DNA from: Methanoculleus sp.
GTDB taxonomy: Archaea; Halobacteriota; Methanomicrobia; Methanomicrobiales; Methanoculleaceae
Assembly (NCBI GenBank): GCA_018433835.1
Contig: JAHDQM010000017.1
Span: forward strand, 1-64,000
Length of the DNA stretch: 64,000 nucleotides
Direction of reading: 5' to 3'
Below, in pieces: positions 31,943-41,774 of this stretch. The notes under the pieces were generated by a model. That model made no database searches and was not told the origin of the DNA. It saw nothing but the letters and a program-made list of their open reading frames with translations. Numbering within the stretch: position 1 is the first letter of the stretch; each line of letters begins with the position of its first letter. The translations under genes were made by a program, and so were the position numbers.

Positions 31943-34588
31943 TTAGTTGATGGTGCGTCCCTGCAGGATATCCTCTTCGGTGACGTCAAACGTCTGGCCG
32001 GTGCCCGCGTTCCGGTAAGGTCCCGTCGCCTTCACCTCGCCCGACCACCCGGACGTCGCGTACGGGACGACGAACGTGCCGTTCACGCTCTCCTGCCGGT
32101 AGGTGAACTCCCGGCCGGTATTCGTGACGACGGGCACCTCGATGATCCCCTCGCCCCTGATCGTGGCTCCGGGAACGTACTCGAAGATCTTGACGGCTTT
32201 GAGGTCGGGCCCGTCGTCACCGACGTTGCTGTAGACGTTCCGGGGCGTCTCGTGGACGAGCCTGTAGTGCTGGAGCGCCGGCACCCGCTCGAGCGGGTGG
32301 AGGATCGAGTCTCCCTGGTACTGGTAATACATGTTCAGCAGTGTCGCACCCGATCCTGCCGGAGCATTCCTGTTGTAGGCTTCCACCGCGGCCGCGCCTG
32401 CGGTGGCGTTCATCTGCTCGGTGCGCGTGATGACCGGGAGAGACGTGTTCGCCGCGCCCTCCTCACGGTACTCGACGTAGATCACCTGCGACGACGGGTC
32501 GGTCATGGACCCGTCGAAGTTGTGGAGCCGGGAGACCATCGTCAGGTAGTAGTCCTGGTTGTAGAACGGCACTGCCTGGTAGTTCGTCGATCCCGCGCTC
32601 ACGGGAACGAGGAAGTAGGGCTGGAACCGCTCCACCCCCACGTCGGGGTCGGCCCATGTCGCCGGGGCGTGGAACTTCCCGGTATCGAGCTGGATATCGG
32701 TGACGACGTAGCGGGTGCCGATGTTATCGAGGATCCGGTTTGCAGCCTCTTCGGAGGTCGAGACGAAGTAGGTCGAGGAGCCGTTCGGGCCGGAAACCCC
32801 GTGCTGGAACGGGTTGTTGTTCGGGATCCGCTTCGAGATGAAGGTGATCCAGTGGCCGTAGTCCCACCAGGACATGACGCCGTAGGACTCTTCGGGGTAG
32901 GTGAAGGTATTCCGGTCGTAGATCGCGTAATAGTCGACGCCGGGGTCGGGGGTATTCTCGCCCATCCATTCCAGGGCTTCCATCCACTGCGAGTCGATGC
33001 CGCCGTACTTCGCGCTGGTGGCGAGAGCCAGGTTCCCCTGGAGGGATGTCCCGGCAAAGAGGAGCGTGACGATGACGACCGCTGCGAAGGCCCCGACTTT
33101 GAGGTAGTCGGGATGGTCCTTCGGGGGAACCTTCGCCTTCCGCACTTCGGGGCCCTTGCCGCCCTTCTTGCCCTTTCGCGCCGGCTCCTCCTGCTTTTCG
33201 ACGGTCCCCGGACTGGAGGATGCCTTGCCGCCGCTCCCTTTCCCGAGGAGGCGCGCGACGTCTTTCCAGGTCGTGTCTATGACCGCTCCTGCAAAGACCG
33301 CGGCGAGCAGGGCGATGTTTGCGGCGAGGTAGTACTCGTAGCGGACGTGTGCGGCGGTCGACGCGAGGATGATCCCCGTCCAGATCAGGACGAAGACGTG
33401 GGCCGGGTTCACCCGCTCACGGTTCTGCCAGAGCAGGGCGGCAGCCCCGCCGGCCGCGAGTACGAGGCCCCAGTGGAACGTTGCCCAGGCGGCAGCAAAC
33501 GACCAGGCCCGCGCCTCCTCGACGGTCGTGGTGGTGGGCCGCTCGCCGAAGAAGGAGAAGAGATTCGATATCAGGAGATCGTAGATGTCCGGCAGGGCGA
33601 TAAAGAGCACCGCGACGGCGAGTACCGCGACGGCTGCGACCGCAGCCGGGAAGTAATACTTCGGTCGGCCCTTCAGGAAGACCGAGAGCGCGTAGAGCGC
33701 GAGCGTGCCTGCAATGAGGGCGGCATACGCGATGACGTGCCCGACGGTGTAGAAGATGAGGCTGAAGCCGGAGTGCGGGAAGCCGAACGCCGCCATCCCG
33801 ATGATCGCCACGCCGAAGACGACGGCGTTCACGAGGACCAGGTAGTCGCTTGACCGGTCCTGGAAAAAGTCCAGGAGGAACTGGACCAGGGTGAAGGCTG
33901 CCACGATGAGCGCGAAGAGGATCATCGTCGGCATGTTGAAGAGGCCGAGGAGGTAGGCGATGCCAGCGAGGGCCGCTGTTATCACCGGGATCTTCAGGGT
34001 CTCAAGGTCCTTCCGGGAGAGCGAGATATCGCGCGTCGCGAGCAGCGCCACGACGTAGGCGAGGACGAAGATCGTCGAAAAGAGCGTCTCTGCGATATGG
34101 TGGTCGACGAAGCCGAAGAGGGAGCGGTAGGCGTAGTTACTGCCGATGACCGCAATCAGGCCCGCCGCGATGAGGCCGGTCTTCCAGTCGGCGATCTTTT
34201 TTGCAAGCAGGTAGACGACCGGCACCATCGCCACGGCCATCAGCGGCGGAACCCAGGATGCCACCACCATGATCTCGGGGCGCGTCGATGCGCCGGCGAG
34301 GACGCAGAGCGCCGCTATGATCTGGGCGAAGAGCGGCCCCCAGTGGATGGTGTCGCCGCTCGGGTAGAGCGTCATCGTATCGAACCAGGCGTAGCTTGGG
34401 AAGTTCGCGACGGTCTGCTCGACCTGGCGGAGACTGTACCAGGGGTCGTTGCCCAGGAGATTGACGCCTTCGGCGGTCACGAGACCTTCCGAAGGGATGC
34501 CCCGCGTCCAGAGCGTGAGCAGGGCGAACAGGACGATGAAACCAACGATGATGTACGGCCGATACTTATTGAGATCCACTTGAGCCAT
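31943..34588 (-). CDS. aglB: Oligosaccharyltransferase AglB (Stt3 family)
   Basis: This 881-aa membrane protein transfers the lipid-linked glycan to Asn of N-X-S/T sites outside the cell. The N-terminal half has about 13 hydrophobic segments, starting with a short DPWYS motif near residue 50. The WWDYG catalytic motif occurs near residue 571 (SWWDYGHW). A charged, lysine-rich insert (about 460-495) precedes the outer domain. A TATA-like TTATTAATGG lies upstream on its strand. It belongs with the glycan genes further upstream. Confidence 0.96.
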   Translation of the reverse strand: MAQVDLNKYRPYIIVGFIVLFALLTLWTRGIPSEGLVTAEGVNLLGNDPWYSLRQVEQTVANFPSYAWFDTMTLYPSGDTIHWGPLFAQIIAALCVLAGASTRPEIMVVASWVPPLMAVAMVPVVYLLAKKIADWKTGLIAAGLIAVIGSNYAYRSLFGFVDHHIAETLFSTIFVLAYVVALLATRDISLSRKDLETLKIPVITAALAGIAYLLGLFNMPTMILFALIVAAFTLVQFLLDFFQDRSSDYLVLVNAVVFGVAIIGMAAFGFPHSGFSLIFYTVGHVIAYAALIAGTLALYALSVFLKGRPKYYFPAAVAAVAVLAVAVLFIALPDIYDLLISNLFSFFGERPTTTTVEEARAWSFAAAWATFHWGLVLAAGGAAALLWQNRERVNPAHVFVLIWTGIILASTAAHVRYEYYLAANIALLAAVFAGAVIDTTWKDVARLLGKGSGGKASSSPGTVEKQEEPARKGKKGGKGPEVRKAKVPPKDHPDYLKVGAFAAVVIVTLLFAGTSLQGNLALATSAKYGGIDSQWMEALEWMGENTPDPGVDYYAIYDRNTFTYPEESYGVMSWWDYGHWITFISKRIPNNNPFQHGVSGPNGSSTYFVSTSEEAANRILDNIGTRYVVTDIQLDTGKFHAPATWADPDVGVERFQPYFLVPVSAGSTNYQAVPFYNQDYYLTMVSRLHNFDGSMTDPSSQVIYVEYREEGAANTSLPVITRTEQMNATAGAAAVEAYNRNAPAGSGATLLNMYYQYQGDSILHPLERVPALQHYRLVHETPRNVYSNVGDDGPDLKAVKIFEYVPGATIRGEGIIEVPVVTNTGREFTYRQESVNGTFVVPYATSGWSGEVKATGPYRNAGTGQTFDVTEEDILQGRTIN

Positions 34589-34728
34589 CGGACCCTCCTT
34601 GTTACGAATTTGTTTCCCTTCGAACCATTAATAACCTTGGCGTATTCCGTGGACTTGAAAAAAAGCGTTCGTCTGTGCTTTCCCCCGACACAGACGAATT
34701 GCCTTACCCCTCTTATTGGATTGACCGA

Positions 34729-35850
34729 CTATCCTTTTCGTGTCTTCTTTGACGTACTCTCCCACACCCGCATGTCTTTCCCGAGGTTGAGCAGCCCCCT
34801 CGCGAGGTAGACCTGGTTCGTGGCAAAGGAGACCGCGGTGTTGCTGCTCCAGAGGTAGCCGGTAAGGGCAGCGAGACCGAATACTCCGAGAGCGAGGAGA
34901 GGGGATGTAAGTGCGAGTCCTGCCGCAAAGAGTGTGCTGCCGGCAAGAAAGAGGGTCGGCGTTATGAGGTACATGTACATCCGCAGCGGGTAAAAGATCC
35001 GGGAGAACGGGCGGGGGACCTTCAAAAGGTCGAGATTTGCAATTGTCGCCTCGATCAGTTGCGTTGCCCGCCGGATCTTCTGCCGGTATTGCCTCTGAAA
35101 GTCCCGGGGCACGTCCTCGTAAACCAGAGCGGCGGGTTCATAAACCGCCCGGTACCCACGCCGAATCGCCTCGAATGCCGTGTTTGCATCATCCGCCCCG
35201 TGTCTATCGTCGATCCTGGTCACCAGGTCGCGCTTGAACGCGACGAGTGCACCGTTGAAGGCGTAGGTGGAGTCAACGGCACTCTCCCAGCTGCACATCC
35301 GCCCGTAGTAGTTCCGGTAGGCGCTCTCCATCTGCGCCGGGTGGGACCCTTCATCCGGAAGCGGGTGGAGGTCCCCGCAGACCGCAGCGATACGCTCATC
35401 GCTGACGAGTCGTGCGATGAGGTGCTCAAGCGCGTCGCGCTCAAAGAAGACGTCCGCGTCCGTGGTGACGACGATCGGATAACGCGCCGCCGAAATTGCT
35501 TTGTTATACGACCGGGTCGTGCCCAGGCGCTCTGCGTTTACAATGACCCGGTGATCGATGCCGGCCTTCCCGAAGGCCTCTTCTGCAAGCGCTCTTGTGT
35601 CGTCGGAGGAGCAGTCGTCCACGAAGATCACCTCGTACCGGTCCGGCGGATACGTGGATGCAAGAATATTCTTGACCCGTTCCTCAATTACAGCCTCTTC
35701 ATTATAGGCCGATATGACAATGCTTATCGGGGGATACTCTGTGAGTGCCGGCGGCTCATCCGGTCTCTTTCCGATGTTGATCCCGACAAAGAAGACGACA
35801 TAGGGTACGGCCGCAGCCGCAATAAGCCCCAGGCCTATCCAGAGAAGCAT
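34729..35850 (-). CDS. Glycosyltransferase family 2 membrane protein
   Basis: This 373-aa protein has an N-terminal hydrophobic segment, then the GT2 domain with ISIVISAYNEEAVIEER, the DDCSSDDT nucleotide-binding segment and TTDADVFFE (the DXD-like motif). C-terminal segments (about residues 280-350) cross the membrane. It probably adds a sugar to a lipid-linked carrier or cell-surface glycan. Its gene is next to aglB and the sugar-nucleotide genes, so a part in N-glycan building is likely. Confidence 0.9.
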   Translation of the reverse strand: MLLWIGLGLIAAAAVPYVVFFVGINIGKRPDEPPALTEYPPISIVISAYNEEAVIEERVKNILASTYPPDRYEVIFVDDCSSDDTRALAEEAFGKAGIDHRVIVNAERLGTTRSYNKAISAARYPIVVTTDADVFFERDALEHLIARLVSDERIAAVCGDLHPLPDEGSHPAQMESAYRNYYGRMCSWESAVDSTYAFNGALVAFKRDLVTRIDDRHGADDANTAFEAIRRGYRAVYEPAALVYEDVPRDFQRQYRQKIRRATQLIEATIANLDLLKVPRPFSRIFYPLRMYMYLITPTLFLAGSTLFAAGLALTSPLLALGVFGLAALTGYLWSSNTAVSFATNQVYLARGLLNLGKDMRVWESTSKKTRKG

Positions 35851-35990
35851 GAAATTAATCTATGGAGTTGGTATTTATCGTTTGGGTGTGCCGGTGGAAA
35901 ATCCCCTTCATTTCCCGTTTCAAGTTATGAACGGCCTCTTTCGGTTCTCCTCCCGGCAAAAAACATTTTATGCGCGGCGTCTTCCCGCCG

Positions 35991-37088
35991 TTACTCCAGC
36001 CCCCGGACCGCATCGCAGATATACGCCAGTTCTTCGTCCGTCACCGCCGGGTGGACGGGCAGGCTCACGACCGACGCCGCAAGGTCGTCCGACACCGGGC
36101 AGGAGGCGCTCTCGCTTCCGGCCTGGTAGACCGGCTGCCGGTTGACGGGGATGGGGTAGTGGACGGCGGTCCCGATCCCCTCGTCGGCAAGAGCGCCCAT
36201 GAACGCGTCCCTCGTGAGCGGGTAGCCGGCGGGGAGCTTCACGACGTACTGGTGGTAGACGTGCCGGACGTCCGGTGCCGTGTAGGGTGTGACGAGTCCC
36301 GTGCCCGCGAGGTGGCGGTCGAGGTACCGGGCGTTCTCTCTCCGGCGCTCGTTGAACCCCTCGACCCGGTCGAGCTGCACGAGGCCGATGGCGGCGGCGA
36401 TGTTCGTCATCCGGTAGTTGTAGCCTACGGCCGAGTGAAGGTACTTCCGGCTCTGCCCGTGGTTGATGAGGAGCCGGACTTGCTTCGCAAAGCCGTCGTC
36501 GTCGGTCGTGACCATGCCCCCTTCGCCGGTGGTCATGTTCTTTGTGGGGTAGAACGAGAAGCAGGCGAGGTCGGCGAGGCTCCCCGCCCGTTTCCCGTGG
36601 TACTCCGCGCCGTGCGCCTGGGCCGCGTCCTCGATGAGGACGAGGTCGTGGTCGTCGCAGAGAGCGCGGACAGCAGCGACGTCGAACGGCTGTCCGAAGA
36701 GGTGGACCCCGACGACCGCCCGGGTGTCGGGCCTTATCAGGACCCCGACCGAGTCAGGGTCGATGTTGAACGTATGCGGGTCAACATCCGCAAAGAGCGG
36801 TGTCGCCCCGCACATCGAGACGCTCGATGCCGTCGCAAAGAACGTGAACGCCGGGACGACCACCGAGTCCCCCGGCCCGACGCCGGCGGCAAGGAGGGCC
36901 GCGTGGAGCGCTGCCGTCCCGGAGTTGACGCCGATCGCGTGGGCGGCACCGCAGTAGTCGGCAAAGCGGGACTCGAACTCCGCAACGACGGACCCCTGGG
37001 CCAGCATCCCCGACCGCATCACTTCGGCGACAGCCTCGATCTCCTCCTCCCCGACGAGCGGCCGGGCGACGGGGATCTTCATCGGCAC
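35991..37088 (-). CDS. DegT/DnrJ/EryC1 family sugar aminotransferase
   Basis: The 365-aa PLP enzyme has GVNSGTAALHAALLAAGVGPGD, the EDAAQAHGAEYHGK stretch and the SFYPTKNMTTGEGGMV segment containing the PLP lysine. It aminates a keto-sugar on a nucleotide carrier, as WbpE does for 3-amino sugars. The start overlaps the end of the acetyltransferase gene, so the pair probably make an N-acetylated amino sugar. The start may be the second ATG (MKIPVARP). Confidence 0.93.
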   Translation of the reverse strand: MPMKIPVARPLVGEEEIEAVAEVMRSGMLAQGSVVAEFESRFADYCGAAHAIGVNSGTAALHAALLAAGVGPGDSVVVPAFTFFATASSVSMCGATPLFADVDPHTFNIDPDSVGVLIRPDTRAVVGVHLFGQPFDVAAVRALCDDHDLVLIEDAAQAHGAEYHGKRAGSLADLACFSFYPTKNMTTGEGGMVTTDDDGFAKQVRLLINHGQSRKYLHSAVGYNYRMTNIAAAIGLVQLDRVEGFNERRRENARYLDRHLAGTGLVTPYTAPDVRHVYHQYVVKLPAGYPLTRDAFMGALADEGIGTAVHYPIPVNRQPVYQAGSESASCPVSDDLAASVVSLPVHPAVTDEELAYICDAVRGLE

Positions 37089-37678
37089 CGCCTTGCTTCC
37101 GCCGGCAGCGGCCGGAACCGTGCCGGAGTCCCCACCGCGAGCATCCCGGGCGGGACGTCCTTCGTCACCACCGCCCCCGCGGCGACGAACGCCCCCTCCC
37201 CGACGGTGACGCCGGGGAGGATCGTTGCGTTCGCACCGATGACGGCGTCGTTTCCTATCACCGGGCCCCGGAGGGATTCGTGCGGGCCGGGCGGGTAGCG
37301 GTCGTTCGTCAGCACGGCGTTCGGGCCTACAAAGACCCGGTCGCCGATCCGGGCGCCGGTGGGGATGTAGACCAGGCTCTGGAGGCGGACATCGTCGCCG
37401 ATCGTGCAGTCGCCCTCGATCACCGCCGCCGTTCCTATTGCCACGCCGGTACCGATGGTCGTCTTTTCGCGGATCAGCACGTTATGGCCGGTCTGGAAAG
37501 CGTCGCCGATCGTCACGTCGCAGTAGATGACGGTGCCCGGCCGGAGAACCGCGTTCCTCCCGATGGTGGCGCCCGGGTAGTCCTCCTCTCCTATCCGGTC
37601 GCGGGAGGGAAACCCGATGGTCACCGGCTCGAATATCGTCGCCCCCTCGCCGAGGGCGTTACGTCCATACTCAATCAT
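37079..37678 (-). CDS. Hexapeptide-repeat sugar N-acetyltransferase (WbpD-like)
   Basis: The 199-aa protein is built of left-handed beta-helix hexapeptides (I/V-G-x repeats such as ATIGRNAVLRPG, TTIGTGVAIG, PVIGNDAVIGANATIL) and ends with a GTPAR-type tail. This is the WbpD/PglD-like acetyltransferase pattern. With the overlapping aminotransferase gene it could finish a di-N-acetylated sugar for the N-glycan; the dehydrogenases of that pathway are not in this window. Confidence 0.88.
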   Translation of the reverse strand: MIEYGRNALGEGATIFEPVTIGFPSRDRIGEEDYPGATIGRNAVLRPGTVIYCDVTIGDAFQTGHNVLIREKTTIGTGVAIGTAAVIEGDCTIGDDVRLQSLVYIPTGARIGDRVFVGPNAVLTNDRYPPGPHESLRGPVIGNDAVIGANATILPGVTVGEGAFVAAGAVVTKDVPPGMLAVGTPARFRPLPAEARRCR

Positions 37679-39414
37679 TCAACCGTCACGCTCTTTGCCA
37701 GGTTTCGCGGCTTGTCGACATCCCGCTGCAGCGCACAGGCGGTATGATACGCGAGCAGCTGGAGGACGATCGATGCGGTCAGCACCTGCACCAGAAGGTG
37801 TGTGTTCGGAATGGGGATGAAGATGTCCACGATCTCGGCGAGTTCCGTATCGCCGGCAACGCCGAGAGCGATGACCGGCGCCTTGCGGGCCTTCATCTCC
37901 TTGATGTTCGAGGCCATCACGCCGTAGGTCGGCCCGGGGGTGCAGACGGCGACCACCGGCGTCTCCTCCGTGAGCAGGGCGAACGGCCCGTGTTTCAGTT
38001 CTCCCGCCGCATACCCTTCGGCGTGGATGTAACTGATCTCCTTCATCTTGAGGGCGCCTTCCATCGAGACCGGGTAAAACGGTCCCCTTCCCACGAAGAA
38101 GACGTGATCGGCCTTCGAACAGAGGGCAACCGCCTCCCTGACGTCCTGGAGGAGGATATCTCCGATAGCCAGGTGCGCGTGAGACAGGACATCGTCGAAC
38201 GCCCCCTCGCACCGCAGATTGACGATCTGCATCAGAGCCGCGAGCTGTGCCGTGTAGGACTTGGTTGCGGCGACGCCGATCTCGGGGCCGGCCCGCATGA
38301 GCAGGGTCTCGTCCGCAACCCGGGTGACCGTGCTCCCCTGCATGTTGGTGATGGCGAGCGTGGGGCAATTGCGGGCTTTCGCCATCTTTAAGGCGGCAAT
38401 CGTATCCGCGGTCTCCCCCGACTGCGAGACCGCGATCACGAGGCCGTGGATGGGCGGGGTGAAGTACTTGAACTCCGACCCCAGCTCGACCCGTACCGGT
38501 ATGCTGCAGAGCGATTCGGCCAGGTATTTGAAGGCCAGGGCGGTGTGGTAGGACGTCCCGCACGCAACCAGAGTGATCTCGCCTGCTTCCATGACCATCT
38601 GCCGCACGCGATCGTTGATGCCCGCCCTGATGGTCTCGTAGAAGGACTGGGGCTGTTCGTAGATCTCCTTTAACATGTAGTGGGCAAACCCGCCTTTCCG
38701 GGTATCCTCCACGCACCAGTTGATCAGTTCGACCGGGCGCTCCACCGTTTGACCGTCATAGTAGATGGTGTAACGGTCGGGCGTGATGTCGGCGACATCG
38801 CCGTCTTCGAGGAAGATCACGCGTTCGGTGTACTCGAGGAGCGGCGTCATGTCCGAAGCGGCGAAGACCTCGGCATCCCCGACCCCGAGGACGAGCGGGC
38901 TCGCGTTGCGGGCGGCGACGATCCGCTGGGCATTCTCCGCGATCGCGAGGACGGCGTATGAGCCTTCGAGCAGGGGCAGGGTCGCGTTGACCGCCGCGAG
39001 GAGGTCCCCGTCGTAATGCTCCTCGATGAGGTGGGCGATCACCTCGGTATCGGTCTCGGACCGGATAGTGTGGCCGCGCCCCTCGAGCTGCCGCTTCAGT
39101 TCGCTGTAGTTCTCGATGATCCCGTTGTGCACCACGGCGATCCTGTCTGCACAGTCGGTATGCGGGTGGGCGTTGACGTCGCTCGGCTCGCCGTGCGTGG
39201 CCCACCGGGTATGCCCGATCCCGGTGTACCCGTGCAGGTCGGCCGCCCCGGCCTCGCCCTCCGAGATACGGCCGGTCTTTTTGTAGACCCCGATCGCACT
39301 CCCGACCGTCGCGATGCCGAATGAGTCGTAACCCCGGTACTCGAGCCGCTTCAACCCCTGGATCAGAATCGGCGTTGCGTCCCGTCTCCCGATATAGCCG
39401 ACGATTCCGCACAT
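37675..39414 (-). CDS. glmS: Glutamine--fructose-6-phosphate aminotransferase
   Basis: GlmS makes glucosamine 6-phosphate, the entry point to UDP-GlcNAc. Cys2 begins the amidotransferase domain (MCGIVGYIG). Two SIS domains (about residues 270-420 and 440-570) follow with [13 protein letters not shown] and the KSVTVE end typical of GlmS. Length (579 aa) is close to normal. It overlaps the acetyltransferase gene and directly follows the two nucleotidylyltransferase genes in the leftward order. Confidence 0.97.
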   Translation of the reverse strand: MCGIVGYIGRRDATPILIQGLKRLEYRGYDSFGIATVGSAIGVYKKTGRISEGEAGAADLHGYTGIGHTRWATHGEPSDVNAHPHTDCADRIAVVHNGIIENYSELKRQLEGRGHTIRSETDTEVIAHLIEEHYDGDLLAAVNATLPLLEGSYAVLAIAENAQRIVAARNASPLVLGVGDAEVFAASDMTPLLEYTERVIFLEDGDVADITPDRYTIYYDGQTVERPVELINWCVEDTRKGGFAHYMLKEIYEQPQSFYETIRAGINDRVRQMVMEAGEITLVACGTSYHTALAFKYLAESLCSIPVRVELGSEFKYFTPPIHGLVIAVSQSGETADTIAALKMAKARNCPTLAITNMQGSTVTRVADETLLMRAGPEIGVAATKSYTAQLAALMQIVNLRCEGAFDDVLSHAHLAIGDILLQDVREAVALCSKADHVFFVGRGPFYPVSMEGALKMKEISYIHAEGYAAGELKHGPFALLTEETPVVAVCTPGPTYGVMASNIKEMKARKAPVIALGVAGDTELAEIVDIFIPIPNTHLLVQVLTASIVLQLLAYHTACALQRDVDKPRNLAKSVTVE

Positions 39415-40569
39415 CTACATCACCCGGGTGCCATCCTCGATGAGGCCGACCACCGTCTTCCCCTCCTCGATGGTGACACTGTTACCTGCTATACAATTTT
39501 TAAATGTTGTGAATGGTGCCGCACGGACCCCCTCGCCGAGGACTGCACCGAATTCCTCCTTCTGGATCCGGCCACCGACCTCAATGAAACTCGCGGACGG
39601 GTAGGTGGTGGTATGGTCGGCGAGGATGCACCCCTGGCCGAAGACCGCCGAGACGATCCGCGAATGGGACCCGATCGTAACGTCGCTCATGACGAGCGAG
39701 TCGGCGACGTAGGTGAACGGCTCGAGCACCGCCCGATCGCCGATGCTTGTATCGGGCATGATCACGCAGTTCGGGCCGATGTTGCAGTTGCTCCCGATGG
39801 TGACCGGGCCGTAGATCACGGTGTTCGGGCCGACGGTCGTCCCGTTGCCGATGTGCACCGTGCCCCGGCGGATGACGGATGCGTCGACCGTCCCTCCGAT
39901 CTCGGGAGTGATCCCCCTGAGCATCCGGCTGCTCAATTTCAGGAGGTCCCAGGGATAGACGGCGTCCTGCCAGTCGTCTGCCGGGATCGCCCGTATCCGC
40001 CGGCCCGATGCGATCATGGCGGAGAGGGCGTCGGGGATCTCGTTTGTCTGGAGGTAGGGGAAGACGTCGGGTTTGAACGAGTAGATTCCGGTCGATACCG
40101 TGAACGTCGGGGCATCCTCGGGCTTTTCGATGATCTCGCGGACGAGGCCGTTCCTGATCACCACGACCCCGAAGTTCGAGGGGTTCGGGTGTTCGGCCAC
40201 GAGCATGGCGTTCTGTTCCTTCCTGATCCGGGCGATCGATTCCGCGTTGATGTAGTTGTCGCCGGGAAGAACGAGGAAGTCTTCCGTGATCTCAGACCTG
40301 GCCGCCCGGAGAGCGTCCGCGGTCCCGAGCTGCCGCTCCTGCACGACGACCTGGATGGGGGCGTCGAGCCTGTTGAGGTGCCGGATGACCTCCTCCTTGC
40401 GGTACCCGACGACAACCACGATGTCGCGGATCCCGTTCTCCAGCAGGGCGTCGATGACGTACTCGATGATCGGCCGGTTTGCGACCGGGAGCATGGCTTT
40501 GGGCTTGCTCCGGGTGAGCGGCCGCAGGCGGCTCCCTTCTCCCGCTGCTAAAATTACTGCCTGCATCAT
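39415..40569 (-). CDS. Bifunctional sugar-1-phosphate nucleotidylyltransferase/acetyltransferase, copy A
   Basis: The start is taken at [19 protein letters not shown] (ATG at 40569). The N-terminal part (to about residue 235) is a nucleotidyltransferase with the GEGSRLRP motif. The C-terminal part (about 250-384) is a hexapeptide beta-helix ([19 protein letters not shown]). This matches the GlmU-like archaeal enzyme making UDP-GlcNAc or dTDP-sugars. A paralogue follows immediately upstream; which makes UDP-GlcNAc cannot be told. Confidence 0.88.
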   Translation of the reverse strand: MMQAVILAAGEGSRLRPLTRSKPKAMLPVANRPIIEYVIDALLENGIRDIVVVVGYRKEEVIRHLNRLDAPIQVVVQERQLGTADALRAARSEITEDFLVLPGDNYINAESIARIRKEQNAMLVAEHPNPSNFGVVVIRNGLVREIIEKPEDAPTFTVSTGIYSFKPDVFPYLQTNEIPDALSAMIASGRRIRAIPADDWQDAVYPWDLLKLSSRMLRGITPEIGGTVDASVIRRGTVHIGNGTTVGPNTVIYGPVTIGSNCNIGPNCVIMPDTSIGDRAVLEPFTYVADSLVMSDVTIGSHSRIVSAVFGQGCILADHTTTYPSASFIEVGGRIQKEEFGAVLGEGVRAAPFTTFKNCIAGNSVTIEEGKTVVGLIEDGTRVM

Positions 40570-40570
40570 A

Positions 40571-41770
40571 TCACCTGATGATCGAATTGTCCTCGATGCA
40601 TCCTTCCACGAGGGAGTGTGGGGCAATTCTTGCATTGCTGCCGATGAGGCTCCCGACGTTGACCGAGCAGTTGATCCCGAAGAGGACGCCGTCGCCGATG
40701 ATGGCGCCAAACTTTCTCCGCCCTGTGTTCTTCCCGCAGACCTTCACCGCACCGTTGTCGTGCCTGAGGTTTGCGACCTTGGTGCCTGCCCCGAAGTTGC
40801 ACCCGCTCCCGACGATGCTGTCGCCCACGTAATTGAAGTGGGGGATCTTCGTCGCCGACATGATGATGGAGTTCTTGATCTCGGTCGCGTGCCCGATGTG
40901 GCAGGCATCACCGATGGTGGTGGAGCCCCGGATGTAGGCGTGGGGGCCGATGACGCAGTCCTCGCCGATGACGCAGGAGCCCTCGATGTAGGTTCCGGCC
41001 CGGATAACGGTCCCTTTCCCGATACTGACCGTCTCCGGGACGGTGCATCCGTCCTCGACGGTGCCGTGCCGTTCGTGGGAGAGCGAGGAGATGAGCGCCT
41101 CGTTTGCGTCGAGGAGGTCCCACGGCTGTCCGACATCGAGCCAGTAGTCCAGCGGGTATGCCCTGAGCGTCCCCCCCCCGATGTAAGACTCGAGGGCGTC
41201 GGTCAGCTCGAACTCGCCCCGTCCCGATATCTTGAGCCCCGCAAGAAGGTCGAAGATGTCGGGGTCGAAGAGGTAGGCGCCTGCGTTGATCAGGTTGCTC
41301 TTCGGGTCTTCGGACTTCTCCTCAAGACCGGTGATGCGGTTCCCCTCAACGGTCACCACGCCGTAGTCCTGCGGGTGGTCTGTCTCGTGTATCCCCATGC
41401 AGGGGGCACCCATCCGGCAAAACTCCCCGATATCATCCTTTTTGAGGACCATGTCCCCGTTGAGGAGGAGGAACCGGCCGTCGATCATTCCTGCCGTCGC
41501 CCGCAGGGCATCGGCAGTGCCGAGCTGGTGCCGCTGGGTCACGTAGGTGATGTGCACACCGAAGTTGCTCCCGTCCCCGAAATGGTTCCGGATCTCGCGT
41601 TCGAAGTAACCGACGACGAAGATGAAATCGTTGATCCCCGCGTCGTGAGCCGCGAGAACCAGGTGTTCCATCATCGGGCGGTTGGCTATGGGAAGCATCA
41701 CCTTCGGACGGCGGGCGGTCAGGGGCCGCATCCGTTTCCCCTCTCCTGCTGCCAGTACGACACACTGCAT
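40571..41770 (-). CDS. Bifunctional sugar-1-phosphate nucleotidylyltransferase/acetyltransferase, copy B
   Basis: From the ATG at 41770 (MQCVVLAAGEGKRMRPLTA) this 399-aa protein has the same two-domain design as the next gene: GEGKRMRPLT nucleotide-binding motif, then a left-handed helix (GTVIRAGTYIEGSCVIGEDCV). A GNP/acetyltransferase tail near the end (NFGAGTKVANLRHDN) is the kind used for GlcN-1-P acetylation in GlmU. It follows glmM with four bases between them, consistent with serial action. Confidence 0.9.
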   Translation of the reverse strand: MQCVVLAAGEGKRMRPLTARRPKVMLPIANRPMMEHLVLAAHDAGINDFIFVVGYFEREIRNHFGDGSNFGVHITYVTQRHQLGTADALRATAGMIDGRFLLLNGDMVLKKDDIGEFCRMGAPCMGIHETDHPQDYGVVTVEGNRITGLEEKSEDPKSNLINAGAYLFDPDIFDLLAGLKISGRGEFELTDALESYIGGGTLRAYPLDYWLDVGQPWDLLDANEALISSLSHERHGTVEDGCTVPETVSIGKGTVIRAGTYIEGSCVIGEDCVIGPHAYIRGSTTIGDACHIGHATEIKNSIIMSATKIPHFNYVGDSIVGSGCNFGAGTKVANLRHDNGAVKVCGKNTGRRKFGAIIGDGVLFGINCSVNVGSLIGSNARIAPHSLVEGCIEDNSIIR

Positions 41771-41774
41771 ACAC

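Noticed and set aside
32252-33853. 533-aa open frame antisense to aglB
   Set aside because: It lies wholly opposite a well-supported gene. GC-rich codons create long shadow frames; composition is charged and low-complexity with no motifs.
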